A stretch of DNA of 64,000 nt, from positions 51,263-115,262 of the forward strand of contig VGRY01000005.1 in NCBI GenBank assembly GCA_016875195.1, read 5' to 3'. The notes beneath the pieces were generated by a model. The model worked only from the letters and a program-made list of their open reading frames with translations. It searched no databases and had not been told where the DNA came from. Position 1 is the stretch's first letter, and each line of letters starts with the position of its first letter. Of the stretch, positions 56,518-64,000 are shown piece by piece. This DNA comes from Deltaproteobacteria bacterium. GTDB taxonomy: Bacteria > Desulfobacterota > BSN033 > UBA1163. The translations under genes and the position numbers were made by a program.

Positions 56518-58130
56518 TTCCCTTTAATAAATAGTGATTTTCCAAAAAACGACCCTATCAAGAGCGCTATAGACAGGATAATGCATCCATACGCAAACAC
56601 ATCCCCAAAGCAAGTGTAAAAGGTCCCTGCTGGAGAAATGAGAATCTCCTTGGTGAGGGTCCCCGCGACGAAGATGTCTTCATTCCCATTGGTTACTCTA
56701 TCCATGATTCTCCCGTAGGGATCGATGAAGCATGAGATTCCGGTATTAGTACAACGCACTAAATTGACACGGTTCTCCACGGCCCTGAAAACGGAGAAAG
56801 AGAGGATCTGATAAGGAACATCACTTTTCCCAAACCAGGCTTCATTGCTGAGATTGATCAAAAAATCTGCCCCCTTTCTAACGAAGGACCTGGAGAGGTC
56901 AGGAAATAAAACCTCCCAGCAAATCAAGGCCCCGAATTTAGTTTCTTCGATTCCAAAAAGGGTAAACTCATTCCCTGCCGTGTGGAAGTTTATTCTCTTT
57001 TTGGATACGATGAAATCGGGCCATGGGATGGTTTCCTCCCAAGGGACATATTCCCCAAAAGGAACAAGCCGTATTTTTAAATACTGGCCAATTACCTTGC
57101 CCTCCGGTGAGAAGAAAAGGGCTGTATTGCCACTTTTTAGTGTGATCGTTCTTTTGCCAAATTTTGGGTATTCTGCACTTCCCGCAAGTAAATAAGTATT
57201 AACATGCCTGACGATAGAATCCATGCGCTCTAAAAGGCTGCGGTCGCTCAATACGAATCCCGGTGTAGAGGCCTCTGGCCAGACGATGAGCCGGGGTTGG
57301 TTTTTCCCCGCCTCCTCTGTCAAATTCTCATACTGGGTGAGAATTTGATCCCGGTATTCCCGATTCCATTTTAGTTCCTGGGGAATATTACCCTGGATGA
57401 CCGCTACAGTAAAGGATTTTCCTGAGAGGGTAGGGGGCAATGAGATATATCCTGCAACCCACAGGACTAATATCATTATAAGAACAAAGCCTCCACGATA
57501 CAGAGGATTGAAAACGAAATGCCCTCTCCCTTGAGGGGATAGGGAAGGGCTGTCTGCCGGAGCTTCAGCGCAGGCAGAGGGTGAGGGTGGCATTAAATAA
57601 CCAATCAGATCAGCAATGGCTGCATTGGCCAGCATGAGGATGAACGAGATGCCGTAGGCACCGGTAAAGGAGGCTATTTGGATCAGAGGCAGGTTTAGAT
57701 ATTGAGTGTGACCGAGCAAAATAGTAGGGAAGGCTAAAAAGAAGAAATTACAGCGGGCGTATTCAAAGGAAACCAGAATGGGAGCGGCAATCAGAAGTGG
57801 CAGGCGTGTTCTTCTAAGGATTAACGTTAAAAATAGGCAAAAAAGCCCGAAATAAAGACTTAAATATAAATAACCGAGAGAGCCTGAAAACTTATTAATT
57901 CCCGGGAAATCCCTGACCCAGGGACTCACACAAACAAAGAAGACGAACCCGCACAGCCAACCTATGAAAAAGGACTGCCATGGCTTTCTGTTCTGAATTG
58001 CCAGAAGGAGAGGAACATAGGCTATCCAGGCCAAGCAATGATAATCGTATCGAGGAAAGGACAAGATCAATAAAATCGCAGTTAAAAATGGGGCGGAAAT
58101 AAAGGAAATAAGATTAAGAATCCTTAACAT
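56514..58130 (-). CDS. lnt: apolipoprotein N-acyltransferase
   Basis: A 538-residue inner-membrane enzyme that adds the third acyl chain to lipoproteins. About seven membrane segments precede a nitrilase-type domain. Catalytic residues appear as Glu in IVWPEASTPGF, Lys in QYLKIRLVPFGEYVPW and Cys in LICWEVLFPD. The order and spacing match E. coli Lnt. A low-complexity, repeat-like insertion (SPSACAEAPADSPSLSPQ) lies between the membrane part and the catalytic domain and looks like a translated GC-rich repeat. Its start overlaps nothing; its 3' end abuts the phosphatase start on the same strand, four bases overlapping. Confidence 0.92.
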   Translation of the reverse strand: MLRILNLISFISAPFLTAILLILSFPRYDYHCLAWIAYVPLLLAIQNRKPWQSFFIGWLCGFVFFVCVSPWVRDFPGINKFSGSLGYLYLSLYFGLFCLFLTLILRRTRLPLLIAAPILVSFEYARCNFFFLAFPTILLGHTQYLNLPLIQIASFTGAYGISFILMLANAAIADLIGYLMPPSPSACAEAPADSPSLSPQGRGHFVFNPLYRGGFVLIMILVLWVAGYISLPPTLSGKSFTVAVIQGNIPQELKWNREYRDQILTQYENLTEEAGKNQPRLIVWPEASTPGFVLSDRSLLERMDSIVRHVNTYLLAGSAEYPKFGKRTITLKSGNTALFFSPEGKVIGQYLKIRLVPFGEYVPWEETIPWPDFIVSKKRINFHTAGNEFTLFGIEETKFGALICWEVLFPDLSRSFVRKGADFLINLSNEAWFGKSDVPYQILSFSVFRAVENRVNLVRCTNTGISCFIDPYGRIMDRVTNGNEDIFVAGTLTKEILISPAGTFYTCFGDVFAYGCIILSIALLIGSFFGKSLFIKGK

Positions 58131-58205
58131 AATCAGGTACTCTACAATGCGATGGGGAGAAGATCAACCATGTCCACCACGATTATCATGCATATACAAT
58201 ACAAA

Positions 58206-58238
58206 TGTGCCCACTAATCATTATGGTTAGTGGGCACA
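58206..58238. terminator. strong hairpin downstream of the 58439 gene
   Basis: TGTGCCCACTAA (58206-58217) and its exact reverse complement (58227-58238) form a 12-pair stem with a 9-base loop. It lies in the ~300-base gap between lnt and the small secreted protein gene, about 200 bases beyond the latter's stop. There is no long U-tract, so termination is uncertain; an operator is an alternative. Nothing else with coding signal is seen in the gap. Confidence 0.5.
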
Positions 58239-58438
58239 ACAATCTTTCCACATCACCCGCGTTAGCGAAATCACCGTTTAATGGATCAAAAAACCAAAAA
58301 TAAAGCAGGCAATATTGCTATTCATGACAGCAATATGAAATTGCAATAATGAAGTCAATATGGCCTTTTGTTTTTCCTTTTTTAACATCCACAAAAGGGC
58401 CCACTCTTGCGGCAACTCACATCTATTCAATAACTTTA

Positions 58439-58933
58439 TTATTTTTCTATTACTGCAATCGTAATATCTGCGACGAAGGCTCCGTCTTCGTAACCAAATT
58501 CGTATCTGGCGTTGTCAACGGATTTCAATTTCCAGGGTTTAAGGGTGTTATAAATCCCTGGAACTACAATAGTATTAAAAAAAGATAATACTTCTTTTGC
58601 TGATTCACTTACATATTGAGTGCAGACAGCATTTTGTGATGACCCATAGAAGATGTAGTTCACTCCCCCTTTATTCAATCTCACTGTGAAAGATAAATAT
58701 GCCGTGCTAAAACTTTTCGGTTCAACATCACCACATAAACTCCCTGTATACTCGTAATAGATGCTTAATGGTCCGGATAGCTTGGTTCCTGAATAAGAAG
58801 GCGAAGAGTCAATATAAGCATCCCAGGGACTGCCTCCTGATGTCGCAGCTCCAAAAAGTAACACCGGTTGCGTAGCACTCATTAACATCGCTATCATGAA
58901 AATAAAAATAAACAATCCGATCCTTTTTTTCAT
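58439..58933 (-). CDS. small secreted protein of unknown function
   Basis: A 164-residue protein with a clear signal peptide (KKRIGLFIFIFMIAMLMSAT) and no recognised domain. The mature part is Ser/Tyr rich with an early SGGSPWDAYIDSSPSYSGTK. Two cysteines (in GSLCGDVEPKS and NAVCTQYVSE) may form a disulfide. The ribosome site GGAGG lies before the start. It is downstream of, and same-direction as, the zincin-like and SBBP genes, suggesting one secreted-protein unit. I do not recognise the family. Confidence 0.75.
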   Translation of the reverse strand: MKKRIGLFIFIFMIAMLMSATQPVLLFGAATSGGSPWDAYIDSSPSYSGTKLSGPLSIYYEYTGSLCGDVEPKSFSTAYLSFTVRLNKGGVNYIFYGSSQNAVCTQYVSESAKEVLSFFNTIVVPGIYNTLKPWKLKSVDNARYEFGYEDGAFVADITIAVIEK

Positions 58934-58958
58934 GGCTTTATCCTCCTTCCTTTCTTGG

Positions 58959-59771
58959 CTATTTTAGTTTAATTCCTTCTTTGTCCAGCGAAGTGTATGT
59001 TGTCCCGATATAGAAAGTAACTTTATTTCCTTTTACAGTGTAGTACACTGACTGATCCATTATGACATTAGTTCCAGATTTATAGTGGTATCCGCCGTAC
59101 CTTTCCTGATCCCTCAACGAAACCGGTGCCAGAGGACCGATTACATGTCCGATTTCGTGGGCTATTGTCTGCTTGATGTATCTGGATATAATATCTGATG
59201 GGGGTTGTCCAGCATTAGCGCTCGCATAGACCGAATTGACGTGATTTATTATCTTCGCAGTATAGACCACGGCATTGTCACGACTGTTTGGTGTTCCTTC
59301 AAATGAAATCCCGAGTATATGCGGGTCGATCTCCGTTACCAAACTCTCAGCAACCCTAACCGCTTTTTGTTGATATACTGAACCTGGGGATACAATGCGG
59401 TCGTTCCTATAGTCCGGGTCGTTACTCGCTTGTTCTGGGTAGATCTTATGGACATTGATTCCGAGACCATACACATATTCAAGCGGCTCAGATGGGAGAT
59501 AGCTTGGGTCCGCTGGGATCAGAATCACAAAAAGGTCTTTCTTGTTGGGATCAAGGCTATTAAACGGGGTACCATCAGCAAGCGTGATCCCATTGCACTC
59601 CTCGTAGTCTGAGAATCCGTCATTGTCTGTGTCCGTTGTGTTGCCGGCTTGGACATTTCTGCATTCTACTTGGGCACTGGCTGGAGTTTGGGCAAAGGCC
59701 ATGGCTATTGCCAGTAACACTGAAAGCAGCAGCCATATCATCCTTGATTTCATGGTCTTTATATCTTTCAT
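58959..59771 (-). CDS. secreted zincin-like protein with Ca-binding repeat
   Basis: A 270-residue secreted protein. The signal peptide spans about 10-36 (IWLLLSVLLAIAMAFAQTPA). A DTDNDGFSDYEECNG segment resembles a thrombospondin-3/EF-type calcium loop. The zinc motif is HEIGHVIG (HExxH), but the expected third His of HExxHxxGxxH is missing at the usual place; the later His in GGYHYKSG might substitute. A Met-containing turn may be VIMDQSVYY. ATG 59771 is chosen eight bases after AGGAG. It could be a peptidase or an inactive relative. It lies between the SBBP gene and the small secreted gene. Confidence 0.72.
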   Translation of the reverse strand: MKDIKTMKSRMIWLLLSVLLAIAMAFAQTPASAQVECRNVQAGNTTDTDNDGFSDYEECNGITLADGTPFNSLDPNKKDLFVILIPADPSYLPSEPLEYVYGLGINVHKIYPEQASNDPDYRNDRIVSPGSVYQQKAVRVAESLVTEIDPHILGISFEGTPNSRDNAVVYTAKIINHVNSVYASANAGQPPSDIISRYIKQTIAHEIGHVIGPLAPVSLRDQERYGGYHYKSGTNVIMDQSVYYTVKGNKVTFYIGTTYTSLDKEGIKLK

Positions 59772-59846
59772 TGTCATCTCTCCTTTCACTAAACTTTTAA
59801 TGTTCTTGATATATGGAAAACTTTCCCCAAATTCAAAACCAATTCA

Positions 59847-62800
59847 TTACTTGATAATCAAAACCGTATCCTTCCCCACGAATGAATTACCATTGTTAGT
59901 ACCATTTAAGGTAATTTCCGTGTCATTGACCGTGAGTGATCCTGCGAGGCATTTTACTGTTTCTGATCTGTTCTGTGTGTAGAACTGAAGCCTAAGATCA
60001 ATAAAGCCATCGTAATCCAGATCCTTGTATGAAAAGTGCGACAGGCAACCTGACCCGATTGCTTTATTTGAAACATTCCCCGTCAAGGTTACGCTGGATG
60101 GATTGACAGTGGCCGCATCAAAATTGGGACTCCCGAAGATCGCCACCGGCGTAACACCCTGGCTCCCCAGGTTAAGGGTCGGGTCAAGATCTATTTTGAC
60201 GTATTGAACAGAGATTGTATCTATTGAACTCACTGCGCCCATCCAGAGGGGTATGCTTGTATCAGGGTTTGTATCCGGATCCTGGATATAATTCGAATGG
60301 GTAGCCTTGCAAGTAATTGAGCCGGCATTAGCCAGGTCGTCGGGATGGTAGTAGTCCAGAAGATCGCAAGTAAAACAGTACTTGAAGTCAGGCGTGATTT
60401 CGATTACATCACCCTCTTGGCCAACCTTTCCTGACTCCGGAATCCCATAAGCCTTGCAGATTTTATCCTTTTTGGGGAGATATTCTCCATTACTATTTTG
60501 ACAGATGATGACTGTATTGCAGCAGTCAGGTTTTATGGCGTAAGTGGTGGATTCAGTAAATTCAGTAATACATATTGTTGCCAAGGTTCCTTTTAGTTCA
60601 ATGGTATAGGTTACTTCCTCATCACAGGCATCGCCGAGTCCATCTCCATCTTCGTCTTCTTGAAGAGGATTGTAAGCCTTTGGACAATTGTCACAGGCAT
60701 CACCAATACCATCCCCGTCAAAATCGGCCTGATCGGGATTATAGGTGCCAGGGCAGTTGTCTATTGAAAGCTTGACCACAAATGCATCGCTGGAGCCACT
60801 GAGCTGTGTACCAAAAGCTTCCGTGGTTGTTGGAAAATTACCTGAAAAGGTTTCCCCTGTGATATAGGCGGTGGTTGCATCCAGGAACAACCCCCAGCCA
60901 AAATCAGAGCTTTCCCCCCCTAAACAGAAGAGACGCAGGAGACCCAAACCGTCCCTATTCAATTCTGCGAAGAAAACATCTTTCTGGCCTAAAGGTCCGA
61001 TGATGCCCGGATTATCGCAGAAAGCGAAGTCTGTATTGCCCAGGACGTAGATATTACCAGTAACACCTATGGCAATGTCCTCTCCGGAATCGGAACCTAG
61101 TCCTCCCAGAAGGGTGGAGAATCCGAGTCCAGATCCGTCTGAATTGAGCTTCGTCACGAATGCATCCTTTGGGCCATTAAGCGAAGACCCAATTGTCGTT
61201 GGGAAATTGGATGAATTGGTTTCTCCTGTTACATAGGCGTTCCCAAGTGAATCCAATGTAATACCAAATCCAGCTTCACTCGCGCTTCCGCCGAGATAAA
61301 TGGAGTAAACGAGTTGAGATCCAGTTGGATTTAACTTGGTGACAAAAGCATCTTTTGGGCCGCTGAGGGTGGTATCGTATCCACCTGCTTTGTAAAAATT
61401 GGGGGAGGAAGTCTCTCCCGTAATGTAAGCAATGCCGATGTTATCAACGGCAATGGCATATCCAATATCATCGCCTGTTCCCCCAAGATACGTAGAGTAA
61501 GGAAGAGTGGAAAGGTTGGTGTCAAACTTCGTTACAAAAGCATCTACTTTACCCTGTGATTTAGCAAAAGCAGCATATGGAGTGATGGGAAAATTGGAGG
61601 AAAGGGTCTCTCCTGTAACGTAAACATTTCCATTCGCATCCACAGCTATGCTATTACCCTTGTCCGGTCCACCCCCGCCGAGAAAAGTTGAGGATACGAG
61701 GTTTCCAGTTTCATTTAATTTCGTAATAAATGCATCTGCCTTGCCATTTATCTTCCGGCTGAAGGCACCCGCGGTGGTTGGGAAATCCTTCGAGTAGGTT
61801 TGTCCTGTAACGTAGACGCTTCCATTATATAAAGCTATGCCGTATCCGGCATCATTGCCGGCTCCCCCCAGATATGTGGCATAAACTAAACCTGACTCGT
61901 CGGGCTTTATCTTTGCGACAAAAGCATCGGATAGTCCTTTATAGGTACCGGAAGTTGCGGGAAAATTTGAGGAATAGGTAATACCAGCGATATAGGCATA
62001 CCCTCCTGCATCCACTGCAATATCAAGTCCAGCATCTACTCCAGCCCCTCCGAGAAAGGTAGAGTAAACGAGCTCTGGGTCAATAATTAAGGGGAGAGAA
62101 GCATCATACTCGCCTACTCTGAATCCATATGTCTTCTTATTTAACGAATAGGCGACCTGAACGGTTTCCCTTATTCCATCCCTCTCCTGATAGGCAAGGG
62201 GCGTGCTGTACCTGACCTCTCCGGCCCCCTTCTTTATCTCAAGTTCTCCTTTCTCGTTGACTTTTAGAGATTTAGCCCCATCTATTTTTAGATTTATGGC
62301 ATTGGGGTCAGCTCCCGGTTTCACCGTAAATACCTTTTCCACTCTTTTTCCGTATGCCTTCAACTGCAATTCGACTCCAGGGTAGATTTCCCCCAAACTT
62401 ATCGAATTGTAGGTGGCTATATCGGTTCTCCATTTGTTTGTGTCGTTGCCAATGAAATAATTGACCTTCGTCTGAGCCTTCCCTTTTCCTTCAGGAACAG
62501 GATTGGATGAGCCAAGCAGTTTTTCTTTAATCATCCATGTCTTATTGGCTCCGCCGCTCAAGCGCTTCTTCCCTGACCCTGGTTCAGAGGAGGAAAGCAG
62601 ATAAACCATCTCGCCTTTGTCGGTCACATAAACCGATCCTGCGAAGGTTGTGGCATAGAAGCGGACATGCTCATCTCCGATTTGCCCCTCATTTGCAATG
62701 AAGGGCATCTGGATTCGAAAGACCTTCTCAGGCATTTTCCCCTTGGGTTCATTACCCAAAGCTCCAAAGGCAAGACTGCTCCCAAACAGGGTTAAAAGTA

Positions 62801-62855
62801 AAGGAATAAGAATCATTACCGACCTTCGACCTTTTGGATCTCTCATCTTAATCAT
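59847..62855 (-). CDS. secreted SBBP beta-propeller protein with thrombospondin-3 repeats
   Basis: A 1002-residue secreted protein. A signal peptide (about 12-32) leads to an N-terminal beta domain ([14 protein letters not shown]). About eight SBBP repeats follow (roughly 260-700) of the pattern YSTYLGGxGxDxGYxIAVD and xxxYVTGxTxSxNFPT. Two calcium-binding thrombospondin-3 repeats ([29 protein letters not shown]) come next at about 710-750. A Cys-containing region and a C-terminal domain with [20 protein letters not shown] and a [12 protein letters not shown] loop complete it. AGGAGG precedes ATG 62855. Such proteins are surface or extracellular adhesins/structural proteins in many environmental bacteria. 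The repeated DNA makes the gene prone to assembly or recombination errors. Confidence 0.88.
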   Translation of the reverse strand: MIKMRDPKGRRSVMILIPLLLTLFGSSLAFGALGNEPKGKMPEKVFRIQMPFIANEGQIGDEHVRFYATTFAGSVYVTDKGEMVYLLSSSEPGSGKKRLSGGANKTWMIKEKLLGSSNPVPEGKGKAQTKVNYFIGNDTNKWRTDIATYNSISLGEIYPGVELQLKAYGKRVEKVFTVKPGADPNAINLKIDGAKSLKVNEKGELEIKKGAGEVRYSTPLAYQERDGIRETVQVAYSLNKKTYGFRVGEYDASLPLIIDPELVYSTFLGGAGVDAGLDIAVDAGGYAYIAGITYSSNFPATSGTYKGLSDAFVAKIKPDESGLVYATYLGGAGNDAGYGIALYNGSVYVTGQTYSKDFPTTAGAFSRKINGKADAFITKLNETGNLVSSTFLGGGGPDKGNSIAVDANGNVYVTGETLSSNFPITPYAAFAKSQGKVDAFVTKFDTNLSTLPYSTYLGGTGDDIGYAIAVDNIGIAYITGETSSPNFYKAGGYDTTLSGPKDAFVTKLNPTGSQLVYSIYLGGSASEAGFGITLDSLGNAYVTGETNSSNFPTTIGSSLNGPKDAFVTKLNSDGSGLGFSTLLGGLGSDSGEDIAIGVTGNIYVLGNTDFAFCDNPGIIGPLGQKDVFFAELNRDGLGLLRLFCLGGESSDFGWGLFLDATTAYITGETFSGNFPTTTEAFGTQLSGSSDAFVVKLSIDNCPGTYNPDQADFDGDGIGDACDNCPKAYNPLQEDEDGDGLGDACDEEVTYTIELKGTLATICITEFTESTTYAIKPDCCNTVIICQNSNGEYLPKKDKICKAYGIPESGKVGQEGDVIEITPDFKYCFTCDLLDYYHPDDLANAGSITCKATHSNYIQDPDTNPDTSIPLWMGAVSSIDTISVQYVKIDLDPTLNLGSQGVTPVAIFGSPNFDAATVNPSSVTLTGNVSNKAIGSGCLSHFSYKDLDYDGFIDLRLQFYTQNRSETVKCLAGSLTVNDTEITLNGTNNGNSFVGKDTVLIIK

Positions 62856-63001
62856 TTTGAAATCCTCCTGTTGCCCCGAAGGGGCGTAGTGAATAAATAA
62901 AAGGGTGTAGCTTCACAACTGATGGAATAATGGAATAGTGGAAGATTGCTAATAGCCAAAAGAGCCTTTTTTATGATATATTTGTGAAAAAGGAGAGGCG
63001 C

Positions 63002-63202
63002 ATGAAGCTGCACATTTCCATTGAAAAGGATGAATCTGGATACTTCGTTGCTGAGGTTCCTGCACTTCCGGGCTGTTTTTCCCAGGGGAAGACGAGAGAG
63101 GAAGCCCTGACAAATATCAAGGAAGCCATTAAAGGATGGTTTCAAGTGATGGAATCGAAGCAATCGCTTGACCGCACCCGCCTTATTGAACTCACCATAT
63201 AA
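63002..63202 (+). CDS. hicB: HicB-family antitoxin
   Basis: A 66-residue HicB partial-RNase H-fold antitoxin: MKLHISIEKDESGYFVAEVP then ALPGCFSQGKTREEALTNIK and EAIKGWF. No C-terminal DNA-binding domain is present, as in the short HicB class. ATG 63002 follows AAGGAG; a GTG six codons earlier is less likely. It normally masks the HicA mRNA interferase. Its stop overlaps the start of the hicA frame (TAATG), but that toxin frame is broken. Confidence 0.9.
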   Translation: MKLHISIEKDESGYFVAEVPALPGCFSQGKTREEALTNIKEAIKGWFQVMESKQSLDRTRLIELTI

Positions 63203-63423
63203 TGGATGAAAAGCTAAAACTTTGCTCAGGTGCCGAGGCCGTCCGCAAGCTGTAAAGGGCAGGGTGGTCATTTGCCCGCCAAAAGGGTTCCCATGTGATG
63301 CTGACAAAGGCTGGTTACCAATGGACACTATCAGTCCCCCAACATGATGAGCTTGGTCCCGGCCTGCTTAGAAAATTGATCCGTCAGGCAGGGCTGACTA
63401 TCGAAGAGTTCAATAAGCTTTAA
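63202..63423 (+). pseudogene. hicA: hicA toxin interrupted by an in-frame stop
   Basis: The frame starting in the hicB stop (TAATG) reads a HicA-like protein: MDEKLKLCSGAEAVRKL, then a TAA stop at 63253-63255. It continues in the same frame as RAGWSFARQKGSHVMLTKAG, then VPQHDELGPGLLRKLIRQAG and LTIEEFNKL to a TAA at 63421-63423. The catalytic His region (GSHVML) is downstream of the stop. A single base change (for example CAA or AAA to TAA) explains the break. The toxin is therefore likely inactive, unless the stop is a sequencing error. Confidence 0.85.
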
Positions 63424-63461
63424 AGCTCATATCTGCCTTAGAAACCCCTTGGCCCATAACT

Positions 63462-63671
63462 TCAGCTTTGTTTCATATCTGGGGTCCGTTTTGAATTCTT
63501 AGTTCTCTTAAGTTGTGTCGGTGCTCTTTTTATCGGGATCAGGATCTCCCAGAGTTCATGAATATTTGAGAAAGCCTTCTTGCCATTGCCTCCAGGTTCT
63601 TCCACGGTTCCGACCAGTAGACGGGGATTGTCTTCTTTTTTTCTATAAATCCGGACCAAGTAGCTATCCAT
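63462..63671 (-). CDS. small basic protein of unknown function
   Basis: A 69-residue protein beginning MDSYLVRIYRKKEDNPRLLV, with GTVEEPGGNGKKAFSNIHEL and a basic C-terminus. ATG 63671 lies after TTGGAG at a good distance; an upstream TTG frame is less likely. The pattern (short strand, EEPGG, then a helix ending in a Lys-rich tail) recurs in small genes near toxin-antitoxin units, but I cannot name a family. It converges with the hicBA remnant. Confidence 0.6.
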   Translation of the reverse strand: MDSYLVRIYRKKEDNPRLLVGTVEEPGGNGKKAFSNIHELWEILIPIKRAPTQLKRTKNSKRTPDMKQS

Positions 63672-64000
63672 GAAAAACTCCAAGTTTAAAGTGCCGAGTG
63701 TTAAGCGTTTAATGAAATAGTTTTATAACTCGAGTATCAAGCATCCATATACGAGTTTCGATACGAGCTTCAACAACGACAAACGTTTTTTATGTTGACT
63801 CACCTTATATCATGGGGAGGTAACCAAAAGGTAACCAAAATGATTGGGCAGGTTTTTAAAATAACTGTGCTATTACTACAGCGACAAATTTTTTAGTAGA
63901 CAACTGAAATGGAATCTGCTATACCTATAACCGGGGCGTATGGAAGAGGCCACGGCTTGAAAACCGGGCTACCGGAGATATTGTATTCCGGTAGAACAGG
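63672..64000. other. right-end intergenic region with small repeats and a strong hairpin
   Basis: No gene is seen. GGTAACCAAAA is repeated twice in tandem (63819-63840). Near the edge, CTACCGGA and TCCGGTAG form an 8-pair stem with a 10-base loop (63969-63994). The stretch GGCCACGGCTTGAAAACCGG before it resembles part of a serine-type tRNA, but a proper anticodon stem cannot be formed and the window ends too soon. Confidence 0.4.

Noticed and set aside
62852..63328. Minus-strand frame across the hicBA region
   Set aside because: It is antisense to hicB and the hicA remnant, which have family motifs and a ribosome site.
63925..64000. Possible class II (serine or selenocysteine-like) tRNA at the right edge
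   Set aside because: CTTGAAA and a long variable-arm-like hairpin are present, but no 5-pair anticodon stem fits around the loop, position 8 is not U, no acceptor stem can be placed, and the window ends before the T arm. It should be rechecked with flanking sequence.

Overview
The window reads as a chromosome segment of an uncultured anaerobic bacterium, most likely Desulfobacterota (former Deltaproteobacteria). That placement is inferred from gene content, not from a marker gene. The supporting content is a ferredoxin-linked 2-oxoacid oxidoreductase, CaiB-type CoA transfer, several acyl-CoA ligases with Liv-type ABC importers, a tripartite tricarboxylate transporter, a sigma-54 activator, RsbUVW-type partner switching, SBBP/thrombospondin-3 secreted proteins, and intergenic regions crowded with palindromic repeats. 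No rRNA, convincing tRNA, CRISPR array, prophage or transposase gene is visible.

Layout. 1-4.9 kb: a left-truncated DUF4349-like protein, a LysM-NlpC/P60 hydrolase, YciO, a flavin reductase, two amidohydrolase-2 proteins and a PaaI-type thioesterase. 5.1-8.7 kb: a plus-strand livHMGF importer behind a good sigma-70 promoter that carries a perfect inverted repeat. 8.7-9.4 kb: a vapBC pair. 9.5-22 kb (minus): acyl-CoA ligase and solute-binding protein, then a second, paralogous cluster (solute-binding protein-livH-livM-livG-ligase-livF-nitroreductase) and a third solute-binding protein. 22.1-27.2 kb (minus): CaiB CoA-transferase, four-subunit VOR/KOR and an XRE-cupin regulator. Together these suggest uptake, CoA activation and ferredoxin-linked oxidation of organic (perhaps branched or aromatic) acids. 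27.5-31.7 kb (plus): acetoacetyl-CoA synthetase with a histone-H1-like basic tail, an aldo/keto reductase and two small linked unknown genes.

32-46.6 kb (minus) looks like one catabolic regulon: a PrpR-N sigma-54 activator, a near-perfect -24/-12 promoter, a DUF1537 four-carbon acid sugar kinase, Zn-alcohol dehydrogenase, split transketolase, sugar-phosphate isomerase, TctCBA importer, aldo/keto reductase, Asp/Glu racemase-like protein and a PdxA-family dehydrogenase. Kinase plus PdxA2 is the known D-threonate/erythronate-type route to dihydroxyacetone phosphate. 47-48.8 kb: a small zincin and an alanine-glyoxylate-type aminotransferase. 48.8-58.1 kb: two histidine kinases, a STAS/RsbW/SpoIIE-phosphatase set interrupted by a DUF4258-YgiT toxin-antitoxin pair, and apolipoprotein N-acyltransferase. 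58.4-62.9 kb: three secreted proteins (one unknown, one zincin-like, one SBBP beta-propeller). 63-63.7 kb: hicB with a nonsense-interrupted hicA, and a small unknown gene.

The most unusual signal is non-coding. Seven copies of a ~130-155 bp TTCGAA-rich inverted-repeat element sit only at gene-gene junctions between co-directional genes in the 6-26 kb catabolic block. A second group of 94-160 bp nested palindromes at 33-52 kb appears to mix outer terminal repeats with different inner cores. Several repeats supply stop codons or lie in leaders and promoters, so they may affect transcript structure.
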